A DNA stretch of 64,000 bases from Flammeovirgaceae bacterium UBA5585 (GCA_002425185.1 DILT01000010.1:506593-570592), one strand, 5' to 3'. Shown: positions 46,437 through 56,090, counted from the first letter of the stretch. A program made the numbers and translations. The notes: generated by a model from the sequence alone, not told the origin.

Positions 46437-46973
46437 TTAAAACTTGAAACCAAAGTTGATCCCGGTGCGCAGTCCGAAACCATCAAACGCATCGGTATCA
46501 AAATTTGAATCACCAGACTGGCCTGAAACTTTACCCGAATAGTAAGCCGGACCGAGGAATAAATCCAGGGTGATTTTTTCCTTGAATACCCACTGCTTAC
46601 CGATTACTACACCACCTCCAAAAGCAGAGAAATCAGCTTCGCTATTGGAAACATCTTTATCCGAAATGTTGAATTTCTGATACCGCACAAAAGGGGCTAC
46701 ATAGACGCCAGCAGGAGCGGGTGTATCAGAAAGATAAAAACGATACTCAGGTGTAATTCCAAAACCGCTGAACTTGGTCAGGTCGTTCGACCACCCTGTG
46801 TAAAAGAATCCTAATTGAAAACTGCTGTTTTCATTAAGCGCTCTTTCATACGACAAATTAATTGTCTTTACAATTGGACTCAAGATGTTGATTTTCAACA
46901 CGTTTTGAGCTTGCAGGCTTCCCGTTACCCCTACGAAGCATGCCATTAAAGCAATGAATAGTACTTTTTTCAT
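46437..46973 (-). CDS. DUF3575-like outer-membrane protein, paralog 2
   Basis: 178 residues. Signal peptide ('LMACFVGVTGSLQAQ'), then 'LKINILSPIVKTINLSYERA', 'GFGITPEYRFYLSD', 'APAGVYVAPFVRYQ', 'GGGVVIGKQWVFKEKITLD'. Clear paralog of the 45881-46387 gene, 49 bp away, so a tandem duplication. Function unknown. Confidence 0.78.
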   Translation of the reverse strand: MKKVLFIALMACFVGVTGSLQAQNVLKINILSPIVKTINLSYERALNENSSFQLGFFYTGWSNDLTKFSGFGITPEYRFYLSDTPAPAGVYVAPFVRYQKFNISDKDVSNSEADFSAFGGGVVIGKQWVFKEKITLDLFLGPAYYSGKVSGQSGDSNFDTDAFDGFGLRTGINFGFKF

Positions 46974-47109
46974 AATTGGATTTGGTTTTTAGTTCATTAA
47001 AAATAAAGCATTTAAATTCTTGGCCAAAATAATGCCAAAATTGATTAAACCCTTCAATGGATGGCTAGTCTAAGGGTTGTTTTTAATTTTATAAACTTAA
47101 ACTTTGAAT

Positions 47110-48012
47110 ATGAAAACAATTTCATTTTTGAAAAGCACACTTGCCGTGCTGACGGTTGCTTTACTGGGTATTGCCGTATCGTGTACGGATGAATCAGCCC
47201 AACTTCAGCAAGAGGCTGCTGACATAGCAGAAGATGCTATTACCGATTATTATTTTGAAGATGCGGATGATATGACTGGTCTTGCACTGTTGGCCGATAA
47301 CGCGACAGATGGTGGCAGAGTAGCTGACGGACCTCGTGTTATCACCATTACTGATCCACGTTTTAATTGCACCGGTGTGGTGATCACCATAACGATGGAT
47401 GCGGCTTCTACTCCCAACGTTCCCAAAGGTGTAATTGTAATTGATTTTGGTAGTGGTTGTACAGATGTTTTGGGTAATCTTCGCAAAGGAAAGATAATCA
47501 TTACCTTCAATGGCCGCAGGTTCCTGCCAGGATCTACTGTGACAACAACGTTTGACGGTTACTCAGTTAACGATATAGCTTTAAGCGGTGTACGAACGTT
47601 AACTAACGTTACGGCAAGTAATGTTGAGGCTCCTAAATTCCAGGTGCAACTGGCAGATGGTCGTGCAGTATGGCCGGATGGTACGGAGGCTACCCGTGAG
47701 CATTGCTTTGTGCGGGAGTGGATACGGGCCGCAAATCCACTTAACGATGCCATGGTAGTGACGCAATGTGGTGATGCTGCTGTAGCGGCCTCGGGTACAA
47801 ACCGCAGAGGGAGAGCCTATACCATGTCTATTACAGCACAGTTAGTGTATAAGCGCGGCTGTCCGATTGCTGTAAGTGGCATCAAACAATTCACTGATGT
47901 GGCCACCAGTAAGGTAATTACGGTCGACTACGGTGATGGAACCTGTGACCGGATTATTACTATAACTGTTGATGGAAATACACGAAATGTGAATGTAAGT
48001 AAAAGAGGGTAG
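47110..48012 (+). CDS. Putative lipoprotein of unknown function
   Basis: 300 residues from the ATG at 47110 (a TTG two codons earlier is unlikely). Lipobox 'GIAVSC' (Cys25), then an acidic spacer and a repeated strand-rich domain: 'TITMDAASTPNVPKGVIVID' and 'FGSGCTDVLGNLRKGKIIIT' resemble 'ITAQLVYKRGCPIAVSGIKQ' and 'DYGDGTCDRIITITVDG', so there may be two copies of one fold. No family recognised. A terminator follows. Confidence 0.75.
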   Translation: MKTISFLKSTLAVLTVALLGIAVSCTDESAQLQQEAADIAEDAITDYYFEDADDMTGLALLADNATDGGRVADGPRVITITDPRFNCTGVVITITMDAASTPNVPKGVIVIDFGSGCTDVLGNLRKGKIIITFNGRRFLPGSTVTTTFDGYSVNDIALSGVRTLTNVTASNVEAPKFQVQLADGRAVWPDGTEATREHCFVREWIRAANPLNDAMVVTQCGDAAVAASGTNRRGRAYTMSITAQLVYKRGCPIAVSGIKQFTDVATSKVITVDYGDGTCDRIITITVDGNTRNVNVSKRG

Positions 48013-48030
48013 TGGGGTTGGTTTTTAGTG

Positions 48031-48069
48031 AAAAGTCCTGGTCCTGTTCTTACGGGGTCGGGACTTTTT
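48031..48069 (+). terminator. Terminator of the 47110-48012 gene
   Basis: AAAAGTCC (48031-48038) pairs with GGACTTTT (48061-48068), and the stem continues inward with mixed Watson-Crick and wobble pairs to a 6-nt loop, followed by T-rich sequence. It lies inside a longer in-frame extension of thyA, which supports the shorter thyA start. Confidence 0.8.
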
Positions 48070-48096
48070 CTTTTATTTGTTCCTCAAAACCACACG

Positions 48097-48891
48097 ATGA
48101 GAAATTACCTCGATTTAATGCAGAATATACTGGAAACCGGAAGCCTTAAAACCGACCGTACCGGCACGGGTACTTATTCCGTGTTCGGAAGGCAATTGCG
48201 GTTTAATCTCGCAGAGGGTTTTCCGTTGGTCACCACCAAAAAACTGCATCTTCGCTCTATTATTTATGAATTGTTGTGGTTTTTGAATGGTGACACCAAC
48301 ATCAAATACCTAAAGGATAATGGTGTATCAATCTGGGATGAATGGGCTGATGAAAATGGCGACCTTGGCCCGGTGTATGGTCACCAATGGAGAAGTTGGC
48401 CAGCTCCGGATGGAACCACCATCGATCAGATTTCTAAAGTAGTAGAGCAAATAAAAACCAAACCCGATTCGCGCAGGCATATTGTTTCAGCATGGAATCC
48501 GGCAGAAGTGGATAAAATGGCCCTTCCGCCATGCCATGCTTTGTTCCAGTTTTATGTAGCCGATGGAAGGTTATCGTGTCAACTTTATCAACGCAGTGCC
48601 GATTATTTTTTAGGTGTGCCTTTTAACATTGCTTCGTATGCCTTGCTTACATACATGGTTGCACAACAATGCAACCTTGAGCCTGGCGAATTTGTTTGGA
48701 CCGGGGGCGATGTTCATCTCTACACCAATCATGTAGAACAGGCAAAGTTGCAGTTAACCCGTGAACCTTATCCATTGCCGCAACTAAAAATCAACAGAAA
48801 GCCTGAATCATTATTTGACTATACGTTTGAGGATTTTGAGATTGTTAATTATCAATCGCACCCGGGTATTAAGGCTCCGATAGCCGTTTGA
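48097..48891 (+). CDS. thyA: Thymidylate synthase
   Basis: 264 residues from the ATG at 48097, the same length as E. coli ThyA. An in-frame start at 48028 would lie before the terminator of the previous gene and is rejected. Motifs: 'ETGSLKTDRTGTGTYSVFGR' at the N terminus, catalytic 'LPPCHALFQFYV', 'RSADYFLGVPFNIASYALL' and 'GGDVHLYTNHVEQ'. It methylates dUMP to dTMP with methylene-tetrahydrofolate; the dCMP deaminase at 25272 can supply dUMP. Confidence 0.98.
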   Translation: MRNYLDLMQNILETGSLKTDRTGTGTYSVFGRQLRFNLAEGFPLVTTKKLHLRSIIYELLWFLNGDTNIKYLKDNGVSIWDEWADENGDLGPVYGHQWRSWPAPDGTTIDQISKVVEQIKTKPDSRRHIVSAWNPAEVDKMALPPCHALFQFYVADGRLSCQLYQRSADYFLGVPFNIASYALLTYMVAQQCNLEPGEFVWTGGDVHLYTNHVEQAKLQLTREPYPLPQLKINRKPESLFDYTFEDFEIVNYQSHPGIKAPIAV

Positions 48892-48978
48892 TATCGTAAT
48901 CTATAATAATCTTCAAAAAATACCCGTTGCTGTAACAATTATACCCTTGTCGCGACAAATCCCGTATTCTAACCCAGT

Positions 48979-49656
48979 ATGCACGAGAAAAGCAGTGTTT
49001 TTGATATGATCGGCCCGGTAATGATCGGCCCGTCAAGTTCACACACGGCCGGGGTAGTTCGGATAGCCCGTACAGCCCTAAAGCTATTGGGCAGCCAACC
49101 GGAACAAGCCGATATTATCTTTTACAACTCCTTTGCCCGTACCTATGAAGGGCATGGAAGTGACCGGGCTATTATTGCCGGTTTGCTCGACTTTAAAACC
49201 GATGATAAGCGCATAAAAGAGTCGCTTGATCTGGCCGGTAAAATGGGCCTTAACTATCAATTTAAGTCGGTAGGCAATGCATCCACCATGCACCCGAACA
49301 CGATTCGTATAACGTTAAAAAAAGGTGATCATGAAATTGAAGTGCTGGGCGAGAGCAAGGGCGGGGGCATAATTAACATTGCCGAGGTGGATGGGTTTAA
49401 AGCCGATTTCAGCGCCAGTTTGCACACCCTGGTAATTTTTGCCGATGACGTAAAAGGCAGCATTGCGTTTATTGCCAGCATACTATCACACGATGATTGC
49501 AACATTGCCACCATGTCGGTTTCCAGGCGGGGCAAGCATGACCAGGCGTGTTTGGTTATTGAAATGGATTCCGGCTTAAAGCCTGTAACATTGGAATACC
49601 TGCGGAGTCTAACGTGGGTGAAAGAAGTAATTTATATACCCGATATCGATTTGTAA
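48979..49656 (+). CDS. sdaAB: L-serine ammonia-lyase, iron-sulfur type, beta subunit
   Basis: 225 residues. Begins 'SVFDMIGPVMIGPSSSHTAG', the conserved substrate-side motif of iron-sulfur serine dehydratases, followed by 'YEGHGSDRAIIAGLLDF' and a C-terminal ACT-like domain ('HTLVIFADDVKGSIAFIASI', 'CNIATMSVSRRGKHDQACLV'). It forms pyruvate from serine together with the [4Fe-4S] alpha subunit, which is not adjacent. Its stop overlaps the next start by one base. Confidence 0.92.
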   Translation: MHEKSSVFDMIGPVMIGPSSSHTAGVVRIARTALKLLGSQPEQADIIFYNSFARTYEGHGSDRAIIAGLLDFKTDDKRIKESLDLAGKMGLNYQFKSVGNASTMHPNTIRITLKKGDHEIEVLGESKGGGIINIAEVDGFKADFSASLHTLVIFADDVKGSIAFIASILSHDDCNIATMSVSRRGKHDQACLVIEMDSGLKPVTLEYLRSLTWVKEVIYIPDIDL

Positions 49657-51095
49657 TGATTATGAAAAAATACATGACGTTGGCTTTTGCCTTTATGGTG
49701 CTTACGGTTACAGCGCAAGAAACCAAAAGAGTGTGGACCTTGCGTGAACTGGTAGATTATGCCATTGCCAACAACCTTACCGTTAAGCGAAGCACCTACG
49801 GAGTAGAAACCGGTGAAATTAATTACCGCCAATCAAAGATGGCTATGTTACCATCGTTGAATGCCAACAGTAATTATGGGTATAACTGGGGGCGTACGAT
49901 TGATCCGGTTACTAACCAGTTTACAGAACAACGGGTAAACTCCATTAACATGAATGCCAGCAGTTCGTTGTTGTTGTGGAATGGTTTTCGGTTGTATTAC
50001 AGCATGAAGCAAAATGAAACAGAACTTGATGCGGTGAATGAGGATCTTATGCGCGCCCGCAACGATGTTATACTTAATGTGATTACGCTTTATTTAAATA
50101 TTGTTTTTAATAAAGAACTCTACCTTAATGCCCAACTTCAGCTTCGTTCTACCCAGGAGCAGTTGGGGCAAACCCGTAAATTGGTCGAAGCCGGTTCACT
50201 TCCACGTGCCAACGTATTGCAGTTGGAATCTCAGGCGGCTTCGAATGAATTAACACTTGTTCAGCGCGAGAATGCATTAAACTTTTCTTTTCTGCAATTA
50301 AAGCAGGCGTTGCAGCTACCGGGTTCAACGCCTATGGATGTTGAGAAACTGGAGGTTAGTATTGATGATAACCTGTTACTGAATAAAACAGCAGATGAAA
50401 TTTTTGATATTGCCGTTCAAACCATGCCTGAAATAAAAGCGGCACAACTTCGAAAAAGGAGTTCATTATACGCCTTGCGTTCAACCAAAGGAAATTTGTA
50501 TCCACGGTTAAATGTGAACGGAAATATTACCACCCTGTATTCCGATCAACGCAGACAATTTCAACCGGATGGCGGTTTTAACATGGAGACTCGTCAAATT
50601 GGTTACGTTACCGGATCGTTAACGCCTGTCTTAGCTGATGTGGTTACACCTACCGGGCAGCTCATTCTTCCTTCACGCGCTACACAGTTCGATAACAACC
50701 TGGGTAAGAGTTTAGGGTTTAATCTTCAGATTCCTATTTTCAACGGGTTGCAAGCCCGGTCGGCTGTACAACGTGCTGCTATTAGTCGTGATCTGGCGGA
50801 TATTACATTACTGGAAACAACCAATACCCTTCGTCAAACCGTAGAAACGGCTTACAATGACGCAGTAGCGGCAGCAAAAACTTATTCGGCAGCACAGCGC
50901 CAGGTACAGGCTGCTGATGAAGCCTATCGCATGAATAAGCAACGCTTTAACCTGGGGGCTATCAATTTTGTGGAATACCAGGTTTCAGAAAATGATTTGT
51001 TCAGGGCACAATCTGATTTTTTACGCGCCAAGTTCGATTTTATTTTTCGTAAAAAAGTACTTGATTTTTACCAGGGGCTTCCTATTGATTTTTAA
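49656..51095 (+). CDS. TolC-family outer-membrane efflux protein
   Basis: 479 residues from the ATG at 49656 (or 49662). Signal peptide 'MTLAFAFMVLTVTAQ', then the paired coiled-coil/beta layout of TolC: 'LRELVDYAIANNLTVKRSTY', 'LQLRSTQEQLGQTRKLVEAG' and the second half 'RQTVETAYNDAVAAAKTYSA', 'NKQRFNLGAINFVEYQVSEN'. It makes the outer-membrane channel of an efflux or secretion pump. It is 27 bp before the adaptor gene. Confidence 0.92.
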   Translation: MIMKKYMTLAFAFMVLTVTAQETKRVWTLRELVDYAIANNLTVKRSTYGVETGEINYRQSKMAMLPSLNANSNYGYNWGRTIDPVTNQFTEQRVNSINMNASSSLLLWNGFRLYYSMKQNETELDAVNEDLMRARNDVILNVITLYLNIVFNKELYLNAQLQLRSTQEQLGQTRKLVEAGSLPRANVLQLESQAASNELTLVQRENALNFSFLQLKQALQLPGSTPMDVEKLEVSIDDNLLLNKTADEIFDIAVQTMPEIKAAQLRKRSSLYALRSTKGNLYPRLNVNGNITTLYSDQRRQFQPDGGFNMETRQIGYVTGSLTPVLADVVTPTGQLILPSRATQFDNNLGKSLGFNLQIPIFNGLQARSAVQRAAISRDLADITLLETTNTLRQTVETAYNDAVAAAKTYSAAQRQVQAADEAYRMNKQRFNLGAINFVEYQVSENDLFRAQSDFLRAKFDFIFRKKVLDFYQGLPIDF

Positions 51096-51122
51096 TCACA
51101 CTTAATTAATTACATTACGCAA

Positions 51123-52487
51123 ATGGCAAAACAGAAAAAAAAGTCTAATAAATTAATTTATATACTTATTGGAGCAGTAGTTGTATTGCTTCTGTTCATT
51201 TTCATTGGCCGTTCGCAAGGATGGATTGGTAAACCCAAAGATCTTGAAGTGGAACTGACCAAAGCCAAGCGAACCACCATCATTGAAAAAGTAAGTGCTT
51301 CCGGCACAGTGCAGCCCGTTACCGAAGTAAAGCTTGCCCCTGAAGTTTCAGGTGAGATAAGGGAATTGATGGTTGAAGATGGCGACTCGGTATCAAAAGG
51401 AACCTTACTGGTAAAAATACGTCCCGATACGTGGTTATCTCAATTGGAGCGGGCTGAAGCCTCTCTTAATCAACAGCGGGCCAACATGGTTTCGTCTGAG
51501 GCTGCTTTGTCGCGAGCAGAAGCTACCTATACTCGGGCTAAGCAGGATTTTGAACGCCAGGAAAAATTGTGGGGCGAAAAGGTTATAGCAGAAGCCGATT
51601 GGCAGTTGGCACAACAGAATTTTAAAGTAGCAGAAAATGATTTGAAATCTGCCCGGCAATCGCTTGAGGCAGCTAAATATATTGTTCGAAGCAGCGAAGC
51701 TACAGTAAACGAAGCACGTGAGAATGTGAGGTTAACCAGTGTGGTTGCCCCCATGAATGGGTTTGTTTCAAAATTAAATGTAAAAAAAGGCGAGCGTGTG
51801 GTAGGTACAGCACAAATGCAAGGAACGGAAATGCTGCGCATTGCCGATTTAAGTACGATGGAAGTTCGGGTAAATGTAAACGAAAACGATATTGTGCGTG
51901 TGCATATTGGTGATACTGCTATTATCGATGTTGATGCTTATGCAAATACCAATAAGCAATTCAAGGGAATTGTTACGCACATTGCCAATACCGCCAAAGA
52001 CAAGGTTTCTTCCGATGCGATTACTGAATTTGAAGTGAGAATTTTAATATTGAATTCTTCGTATAAGGATTTAGTGGATACCGGTAAACGATATCCTTTC
52101 CGGCCGGGCATGACGGCCAGTGTAGAAATATTAGCTACCCGCAAGGAAAATGTAATTTCGGTTCCGCTGGCCGCTGTAACTACCCGAATTCCGGATGATA
52201 AAAAGAAAAATACGGACACTGCTCAGCCGGCCGGAAATCAGCCAGCATCATCAAAGAAACAGGATAAAGTTGTTGTATTTGTGAATGATGGAGGTGTAGC
52301 CAAGATGATTGAAGTAAAGACAGGTATCAGTGACTATGATAATATAGAAATACTTGAAGGTATCAGTGACTCAACGGAAATTGTAACCGGTCCATTTCTA
52401 ATGGTATCCAAAAGGTTAAAAGAGGGTGATAAAATCCGTCAGGCACAAAAGAAAGAAACTGGCAAAAAGGAAGATAAAGCAGAATAA
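51123..52487 (+). CDS. RND/MacA-type periplasmic adaptor (membrane fusion) protein
   Basis: 454 residues. One N-terminal membrane helix ('LIYILIGAVVVLLLFIFIG'), lipoyl-like halves 'VQPVTEVKLAPEVSGEIREL' and 'VVAPMNGFVSKLNVKKGERV', a long coiled-coil hairpin between them (about residues 100-190), and beta-barrel and membrane-proximal domains. It bridges an inner-membrane pump with TolC. No pump gene follows: a terminator lies 25 bp downstream, so the pump must be elsewhere. Confidence 0.93.
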   Translation: MAKQKKKSNKLIYILIGAVVVLLLFIFIGRSQGWIGKPKDLEVELTKAKRTTIIEKVSASGTVQPVTEVKLAPEVSGEIRELMVEDGDSVSKGTLLVKIRPDTWLSQLERAEASLNQQRANMVSSEAALSRAEATYTRAKQDFERQEKLWGEKVIAEADWQLAQQNFKVAENDLKSARQSLEAAKYIVRSSEATVNEARENVRLTSVVAPMNGFVSKLNVKKGERVVGTAQMQGTEMLRIADLSTMEVRVNVNENDIVRVHIGDTAIIDVDAYANTNKQFKGIVTHIANTAKDKVSSDAITEFEVRILILNSSYKDLVDTGKRYPFRPGMTASVEILATRKENVISVPLAAVTTRIPDDKKKNTDTAQPAGNQPASSKKQDKVVVFVNDGGVAKMIEVKTGISDYDNIEILEGISDSTEIVTGPFLMVSKRLKEGDKIRQAQKKETGKKEDKAE

Positions 52488-52512
52488 CCCGCTGATTTCT
52501 CTTAGAGTATTG

Positions 52513-52546
52513 ACTCCCGGCTGGTATTCAGTCGGGAGTTTTTTTT
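52513..52546 (+). terminator. Terminator after the adaptor gene
   Basis: ACTCCCG (52513-52519) pairs with CGGGAGT (52533-52539), extended by a G-T wobble and CTG/CAG, around the loop GTATT, followed by seven T. Confidence 0.9.
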
Positions 52547-52565
52547 ACCTTACTAAAAAAAAACT

Positions 52566-53108
52566 ATGGTACAGCATCCCTGGCATGAAGTTTCCATTGG
52601 GGTAAATCCACCCGAACATGTAAACGGAATCATTGAAATACCCAAAGGATCGAGAGCCAAATACGAAATTGATAAGGAGAGCGGGTTGATTAAGTTGGAC
52701 AGGGTTCTTTACGCTTCTATGTATTACCCCCTGAATTACGGCTTTATTCCGCAAACGTTGGGGGAAGATAACGACCCGTTGGATATCGTTGTTTTAACAC
52801 AGGTATCGGTAGTACCCCGTTGCATGATTCCTTCCAAGGTAATAGGCGTTATGCGTATGATTGACAGGGGAGAGGCCGATGATAAGATTATTGCGGTGGC
52901 CGAACAAGATGCCAGCGTAAGTCATATTCGAGATGTAAGTGAGTTACCGGATTTTTTCCGCGTAGAACTCAGGCATTTTTTTGAAAATTATAAAACACTC
53001 GAAAATAAGAAGGTAGTGGTGGATGAGTTTCTAAGTAAAGCGCACGCCCTTCCTATTATTGAAAGGAGCATTCAGTACTATACTGAGGTTTATAGAAAGA
53101 AACACTAG
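52566..53108 (+). CDS. ppa: Inorganic pyrophosphatase
   Basis: 180 residues. Family I soluble pyrophosphatase: 'VNGIIEIPKGSRAKYEIDKE', 'YPLNYGFIPQTLGEDNDPLD' with the metal-binding Asp cluster, and 'VIGVMRMIDRGEADDKIIAV'. It hydrolyses PPi to phosphate, driving biosynthetic reactions. Single gene between two terminator or spacer regions. Confidence 0.97.
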   Translation: MVQHPWHEVSIGVNPPEHVNGIIEIPKGSRAKYEIDKESGLIKLDRVLYASMYYPLNYGFIPQTLGEDNDPLDIVVLTQVSVVPRCMIPSKVIGVMRMIDRGEADDKIIAVAEQDASVSHIRDVSELPDFFRVELRHFFENYKTLENKKVVVDEFLSKAHALPIIERSIQYYTEVYRKKH

Positions 53109-53204
53109 AAGCCACCTCAAAAAATGCTTATCGGGTCAGGATTAACCTGCCTGAGGGCAGTAAGCATCTGATTAATTAAACCTGAATTATGAGGTTGCGT
53201 TAAA

Positions 53205-54188
53205 TCAGCGCACAGCTTTTTTGTAGTTCATGGAGCGTGGACTCAACCATGTTTTATTTGTAAGCGCGTGGCGATAGTAGTTAAGGATGTTTTTGTACAG
53301 CCTGGCATAAGCATTAATGGATGGAACAAAAAACAGCACGGTGCCCATCAAGCTCAAAATCAAGTGACTTATAATAAGATTATCAACTACGAGGTAAGCC
53401 TGCATCAACGATCGTTTTAAACCAGTAAAATGTTTACTGATATAAACATGCTTCGAAATCAATACCTCTGATTTGGTGAGTGCTTTTGTTACCGGATTAA
53501 TCCGAGATGCGCCTCCGTGGTTATGGGTAATGCGGGTATCGGTAAGTAAGGCAATTTGTCCGCCTGCATTTCTGACCCGCCTGCAAAGATCAGCATCTTC
53601 AAAATACATCCAGTAATCCTCACTCCAGCCTCCGAGTTTTTCAAAATCGGTTCGTCTCATAAAAATAGCCGAACCTGAAATCCACTCCGGGGATATCACC
53701 TGTTCACCGGTTTTGAGTTGATATTCCTTACGATACTGGTTTGTTACACGATAAATAGAACGAAATAAACTGGTTAGGGTAGCAGGGCGTACGAAAAGCC
53801 CGTAAGGTTTAGTGTCCTTTCCACGATCGTTAAATTGCTGACAGGTTAATAGGGTAATTTCAGGATGGGTTATGGCCACAGTAAGCAACTGCTTAAAAGC
53901 ATTCAGGTTGGCCATGGTATCCGGATTAAGGAAGAAGATAAAGGTACCTGTTGTATGTGAAGCGCCTACATTGCACCCGTTGGCAAATCCATTATTGCCG
54001 GAGTTTTCGATGAACCTGAAATCAGGAAACTCTTTTTCGAATACTACAAGCTGATCATCGTTGGATTGGTTATCCACAACTACCACTTCCCAACTAAAGG
54101 TGGCTTGCTTGAGGCAACGTAGCGATTCAAGACATTGTCTTAGCCGTTTCCATCCACGAAAATTTACAATGACAATTGAAAGTTCCAC
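53205..54188 (-). CDS. Glycosyltransferase family 2
   Basis: 327 residues. Starts 'MELSIVIVNFRGWKRLRQCL' with 'VVVDNQSNDD', 'NNGFANGCNVGA' and the metal-binding 'FFLNPDT'; acceptor region 'WISGSAIFMRRTDFEKLGGW' and 'YFEDADLCRRVRNAGG' are like rhamnosyltransferase-type GT2 enzymes. A hydrophobic C-terminal part may dock it to the inner membrane. Probably builds O-antigen or another surface glycan together with the next two genes. Confidence 0.92.
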   Translation of the reverse strand: MELSIVIVNFRGWKRLRQCLESLRCLKQATFSWEVVVVDNQSNDDQLVVFEKEFPDFRFIENSGNNGFANGCNVGASHTTGTFIFFLNPDTMANLNAFKQLLTVAITHPEITLLTCQQFNDRGKDTKPYGLFVRPATLTSLFRSIYRVTNQYRKEYQLKTGEQVISPEWISGSAIFMRRTDFEKLGGWSEDYWMYFEDADLCRRVRNAGGQIALLTDTRITHNHGGASRINPVTKALTKSEVLISKHVYISKHFTGLKRSLMQAYLVVDNLIISHLILSLMGTVLFFVPSINAYARLYKNILNYYRHALTNKTWLSPRSMNYKKAVR

Positions 54189-54190
54189 GC

Positions 54191-55066
54191 TTAACCTTTA
54201 ATTGCCCGTAACACTGCTTTGCGTAAATAGGGTGGCTTTACCACATTTTGCCGGCCGTAATAATAAAGCATATAGCCATCCGAAAATTGAGTGGAAAAGC
54301 CGTGCGCTTTCAACATCGATTCCAGGAGGGTAGCATCCTCCTGGCTGTGGTACGTGGTTAAGGCTATCTTTAAGTTTTTATGACGTTGAATAAGTTTAGG
54401 GGCTCCGCTGATCAGACTGGCTTCGGCTCCCTCAACATCAGCTTTAATAAAATTTATTTGCTGATTTTCGTTAAAGTAATCATCAAGGGTAATACTGTTT
54501 TCGGTTGTTTTATCGGAAATAAACTTCTGAACAATAGTTACTTTGTGTTTCCAGGGTGCAAAGGTAACTTCTAATGCTTTTACCCAATCCGGTAGCGGTT
54601 CAAACAGATAAATATGTTTGGCTTTGGCAACTACACTCAGTGAAAAATTTCCTTCAGCAGCGCCAACATCTACAATAACATCGTTTTCCGATACATTGAA
54701 TTCGTTTGTTAAATACCGGTGAGGAGATTGTATGTCTTGTTCCAGCCGGAGGCTGTTGAAATACCGTTGCGCTTTCTTTTTTTGCACGCCATTTTTATAA
54801 TACAGGTTTCCGCCTTCCCATGGCGTAAAGTATAATTTGCACGCAGGATCATAGGCGATGGGTATATCTTCGGCTTTATACCGTGTGGTAAATTCATACG
54901 GGAAAACCGTAATGTCATGACTCTTCAGAAATTCAAGTACGTGTTGTTGGCCGTCTTTTAGTTCATTTGCCGGAAGACCGGAAAGATAATCCATAACGTT
55001 ATTTTTTAACCGCTGCAGTCGTTTCTTTTTACTAATGGTTAAACGCTCAATCAGAGATGTTTTCAT
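54191..55066 (-). CDS. FkbM family methyltransferase
   Basis: 291 residues. SAM-binding region 'DVIVDVGAAEGNFSLSVV' and 'HIYLFEPLPDWVKALEV', followed by 'INFIKADVEGAEASLISGAP', the FkbM pattern. In glycan clusters such enzymes O-methylate sugars. It lies 2 bp upstream of the GT2 gene in the same direction, so the two are probably cotranscribed and act on the same glycan. Confidence 0.88.
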   Translation of the reverse strand: MKTSLIERLTISKKKRLQRLKNNVMDYLSGLPANELKDGQQHVLEFLKSHDITVFPYEFTTRYKAEDIPIAYDPACKLYFTPWEGGNLYYKNGVQKKKAQRYFNSLRLEQDIQSPHRYLTNEFNVSENDVIVDVGAAEGNFSLSVVAKAKHIYLFEPLPDWVKALEVTFAPWKHKVTIVQKFISDKTTENSITLDDYFNENQQINFIKADVEGAEASLISGAPKLIQRHKNLKIALTTYHSQEDATLLESMLKAHGFSTQFSDGYMLYYYGRQNVVKPPYLRKAVLRAIKG

Positions 55067-55088
55067 ACGTTAAAATATCTGAAAGGTA

Positions 55089-56090
55089 TTAAATTCCAAT
55101 TGAACTAATGGGTTTCATCTGGTCGGTTTTCACGAAATATTTCTCAAGCACTAACAGGGAAAGCAGTTCCTCTCTTTCTTTAACCCGAAACTGATTTATA
55201 TAGTCGTGTGCATTCTTTATAATGGTAAGGGCTTTATCGGTGTTTTGGATGTAGAAGTTAATTTTCTCTTCCAGGTCTGAGTAGTCATCTTTAATTTCAA
55301 TATAATGATAATCGGGTTTTAGGGTACCTTCCATAAACCACGTTTCATATTTTGGTTTAGGCATTACGGCTATTGAATTGGAGGACATAACCCATTTCAG
55401 GTTGGATGCTACATCGTTACCTTCCAGGCTAAGGATGAATTTATAGTCCAGGTGTTGGTCGATGGTTAGTTTACCGCGTTTCCACTCATCGGGCCCGCCT
55501 CCTTCATTTATTTTTCCGAGGTTGCACACCGGATTGTTGAAGTACATTTTCATAAAGCTAATGCGGTGTTCCCGATTCTGGGTTTTGCTTCCCGTTACCC
55601 CGCGCCAAATAAGCATGTTCTTCTTCTCAACAAAAGGCTTGTCGTATTTAACGAACATAAAGTGGCGGGATTTTTCGAGTTTAAGAATTACTGAGTTTGT
55701 GTTATCTCCTTTAATGGGCCTGCTTTTGGTTATCGAAGGCTCATTCGGAATATGCGTGATGTCCCCAAAAAGAAAACTCGCTTTTAGCTGGGGAGGGAAA
55801 AAGCGTGTAAACTCAACCGTATCAAAATAGTATACCCGGCTGCGCTTTGGCATTTTCAGCGCATCCAGGGTAATGGCACCTTCACCAAGCGATGTATTAT
55901 CGCTTAACCTGTTGTAGTAATTAAGCCGGTATTTCAGGTATTCCAGATCAAAGGAAGTAATGGAGGTAAGTTTATTCTTTAACATTATCCTGCAAAGGAA
56001 TTTCGGATAAAGCTCGCGCCAGATGCACCCGGCATAGTAGAAAAACTTAATATTTTTATGATAGCGAAAAATTTTCATCAAGGCCGGCAT
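55089..56090 (-). CDS. Glycosyltransferase family 90 (CAP10/LpsA-like)
   Basis: 333 residues from the ATG at 56090; a TTG at 56111 and an ATG at 56078 are alternatives. The C-terminal half carries the CAP10/GT90 pattern: 'LIWRGVTGSKTQNREHRISF', 'LDYKFILSLEGNDVASNLKW', 'MSSNSIAVMPKPKYETWFME'. GT90 enzymes transfer xylose or other sugars onto glycans or LPS. The substrate here is unknown. It is 22 bp upstream of the FkbM gene. Confidence 0.82.
   Translation of the reverse strand: MPALMKIFRYHKNIKFFYYAGCIWRELYPKFLCRIMLKNKLTSITSFDLEYLKYRLNYYNRLSDNTSLGEGAITLDALKMPKRSRVYYFDTVEFTRFFPPQLKASFLFGDITHIPNEPSITKSRPIKGDNTNSVILKLEKSRHFMFVKYDKPFVEKKNMLIWRGVTGSKTQNREHRISFMKMYFNNPVCNLGKINEGGGPDEWKRGKLTIDQHLDYKFILSLEGNDVASNLKWVMSSNSIAVMPKPKYETWFMEGTLKPDYHYIEIKDDYSDLEEKINFYIQNTDKALTIIKNAHDYINQFRVKEREELLSLLVLEKYFVKTDQMKPISSIGI

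Noticed and set aside
47048..47078. AACCCTT/AAGGGTT inverted repeat before the 47110 gene as a terminator.
   Set aside because: Seven weak pairs with a 17-nt loop between two divergent genes, where no terminator is expected; it could be a chance repeat.
48028..48096. N-terminal extension of thyA by 23 residues.
   Set aside because: It covers the terminator of the preceding gene, and the shorter form has the exact family length.
53125..53168. Imperfect inverted repeat between ppa and the GT2 gene.
   Set aside because: The arms pair only in short blocks and no T run follows on either strand; too weak to call a terminator.
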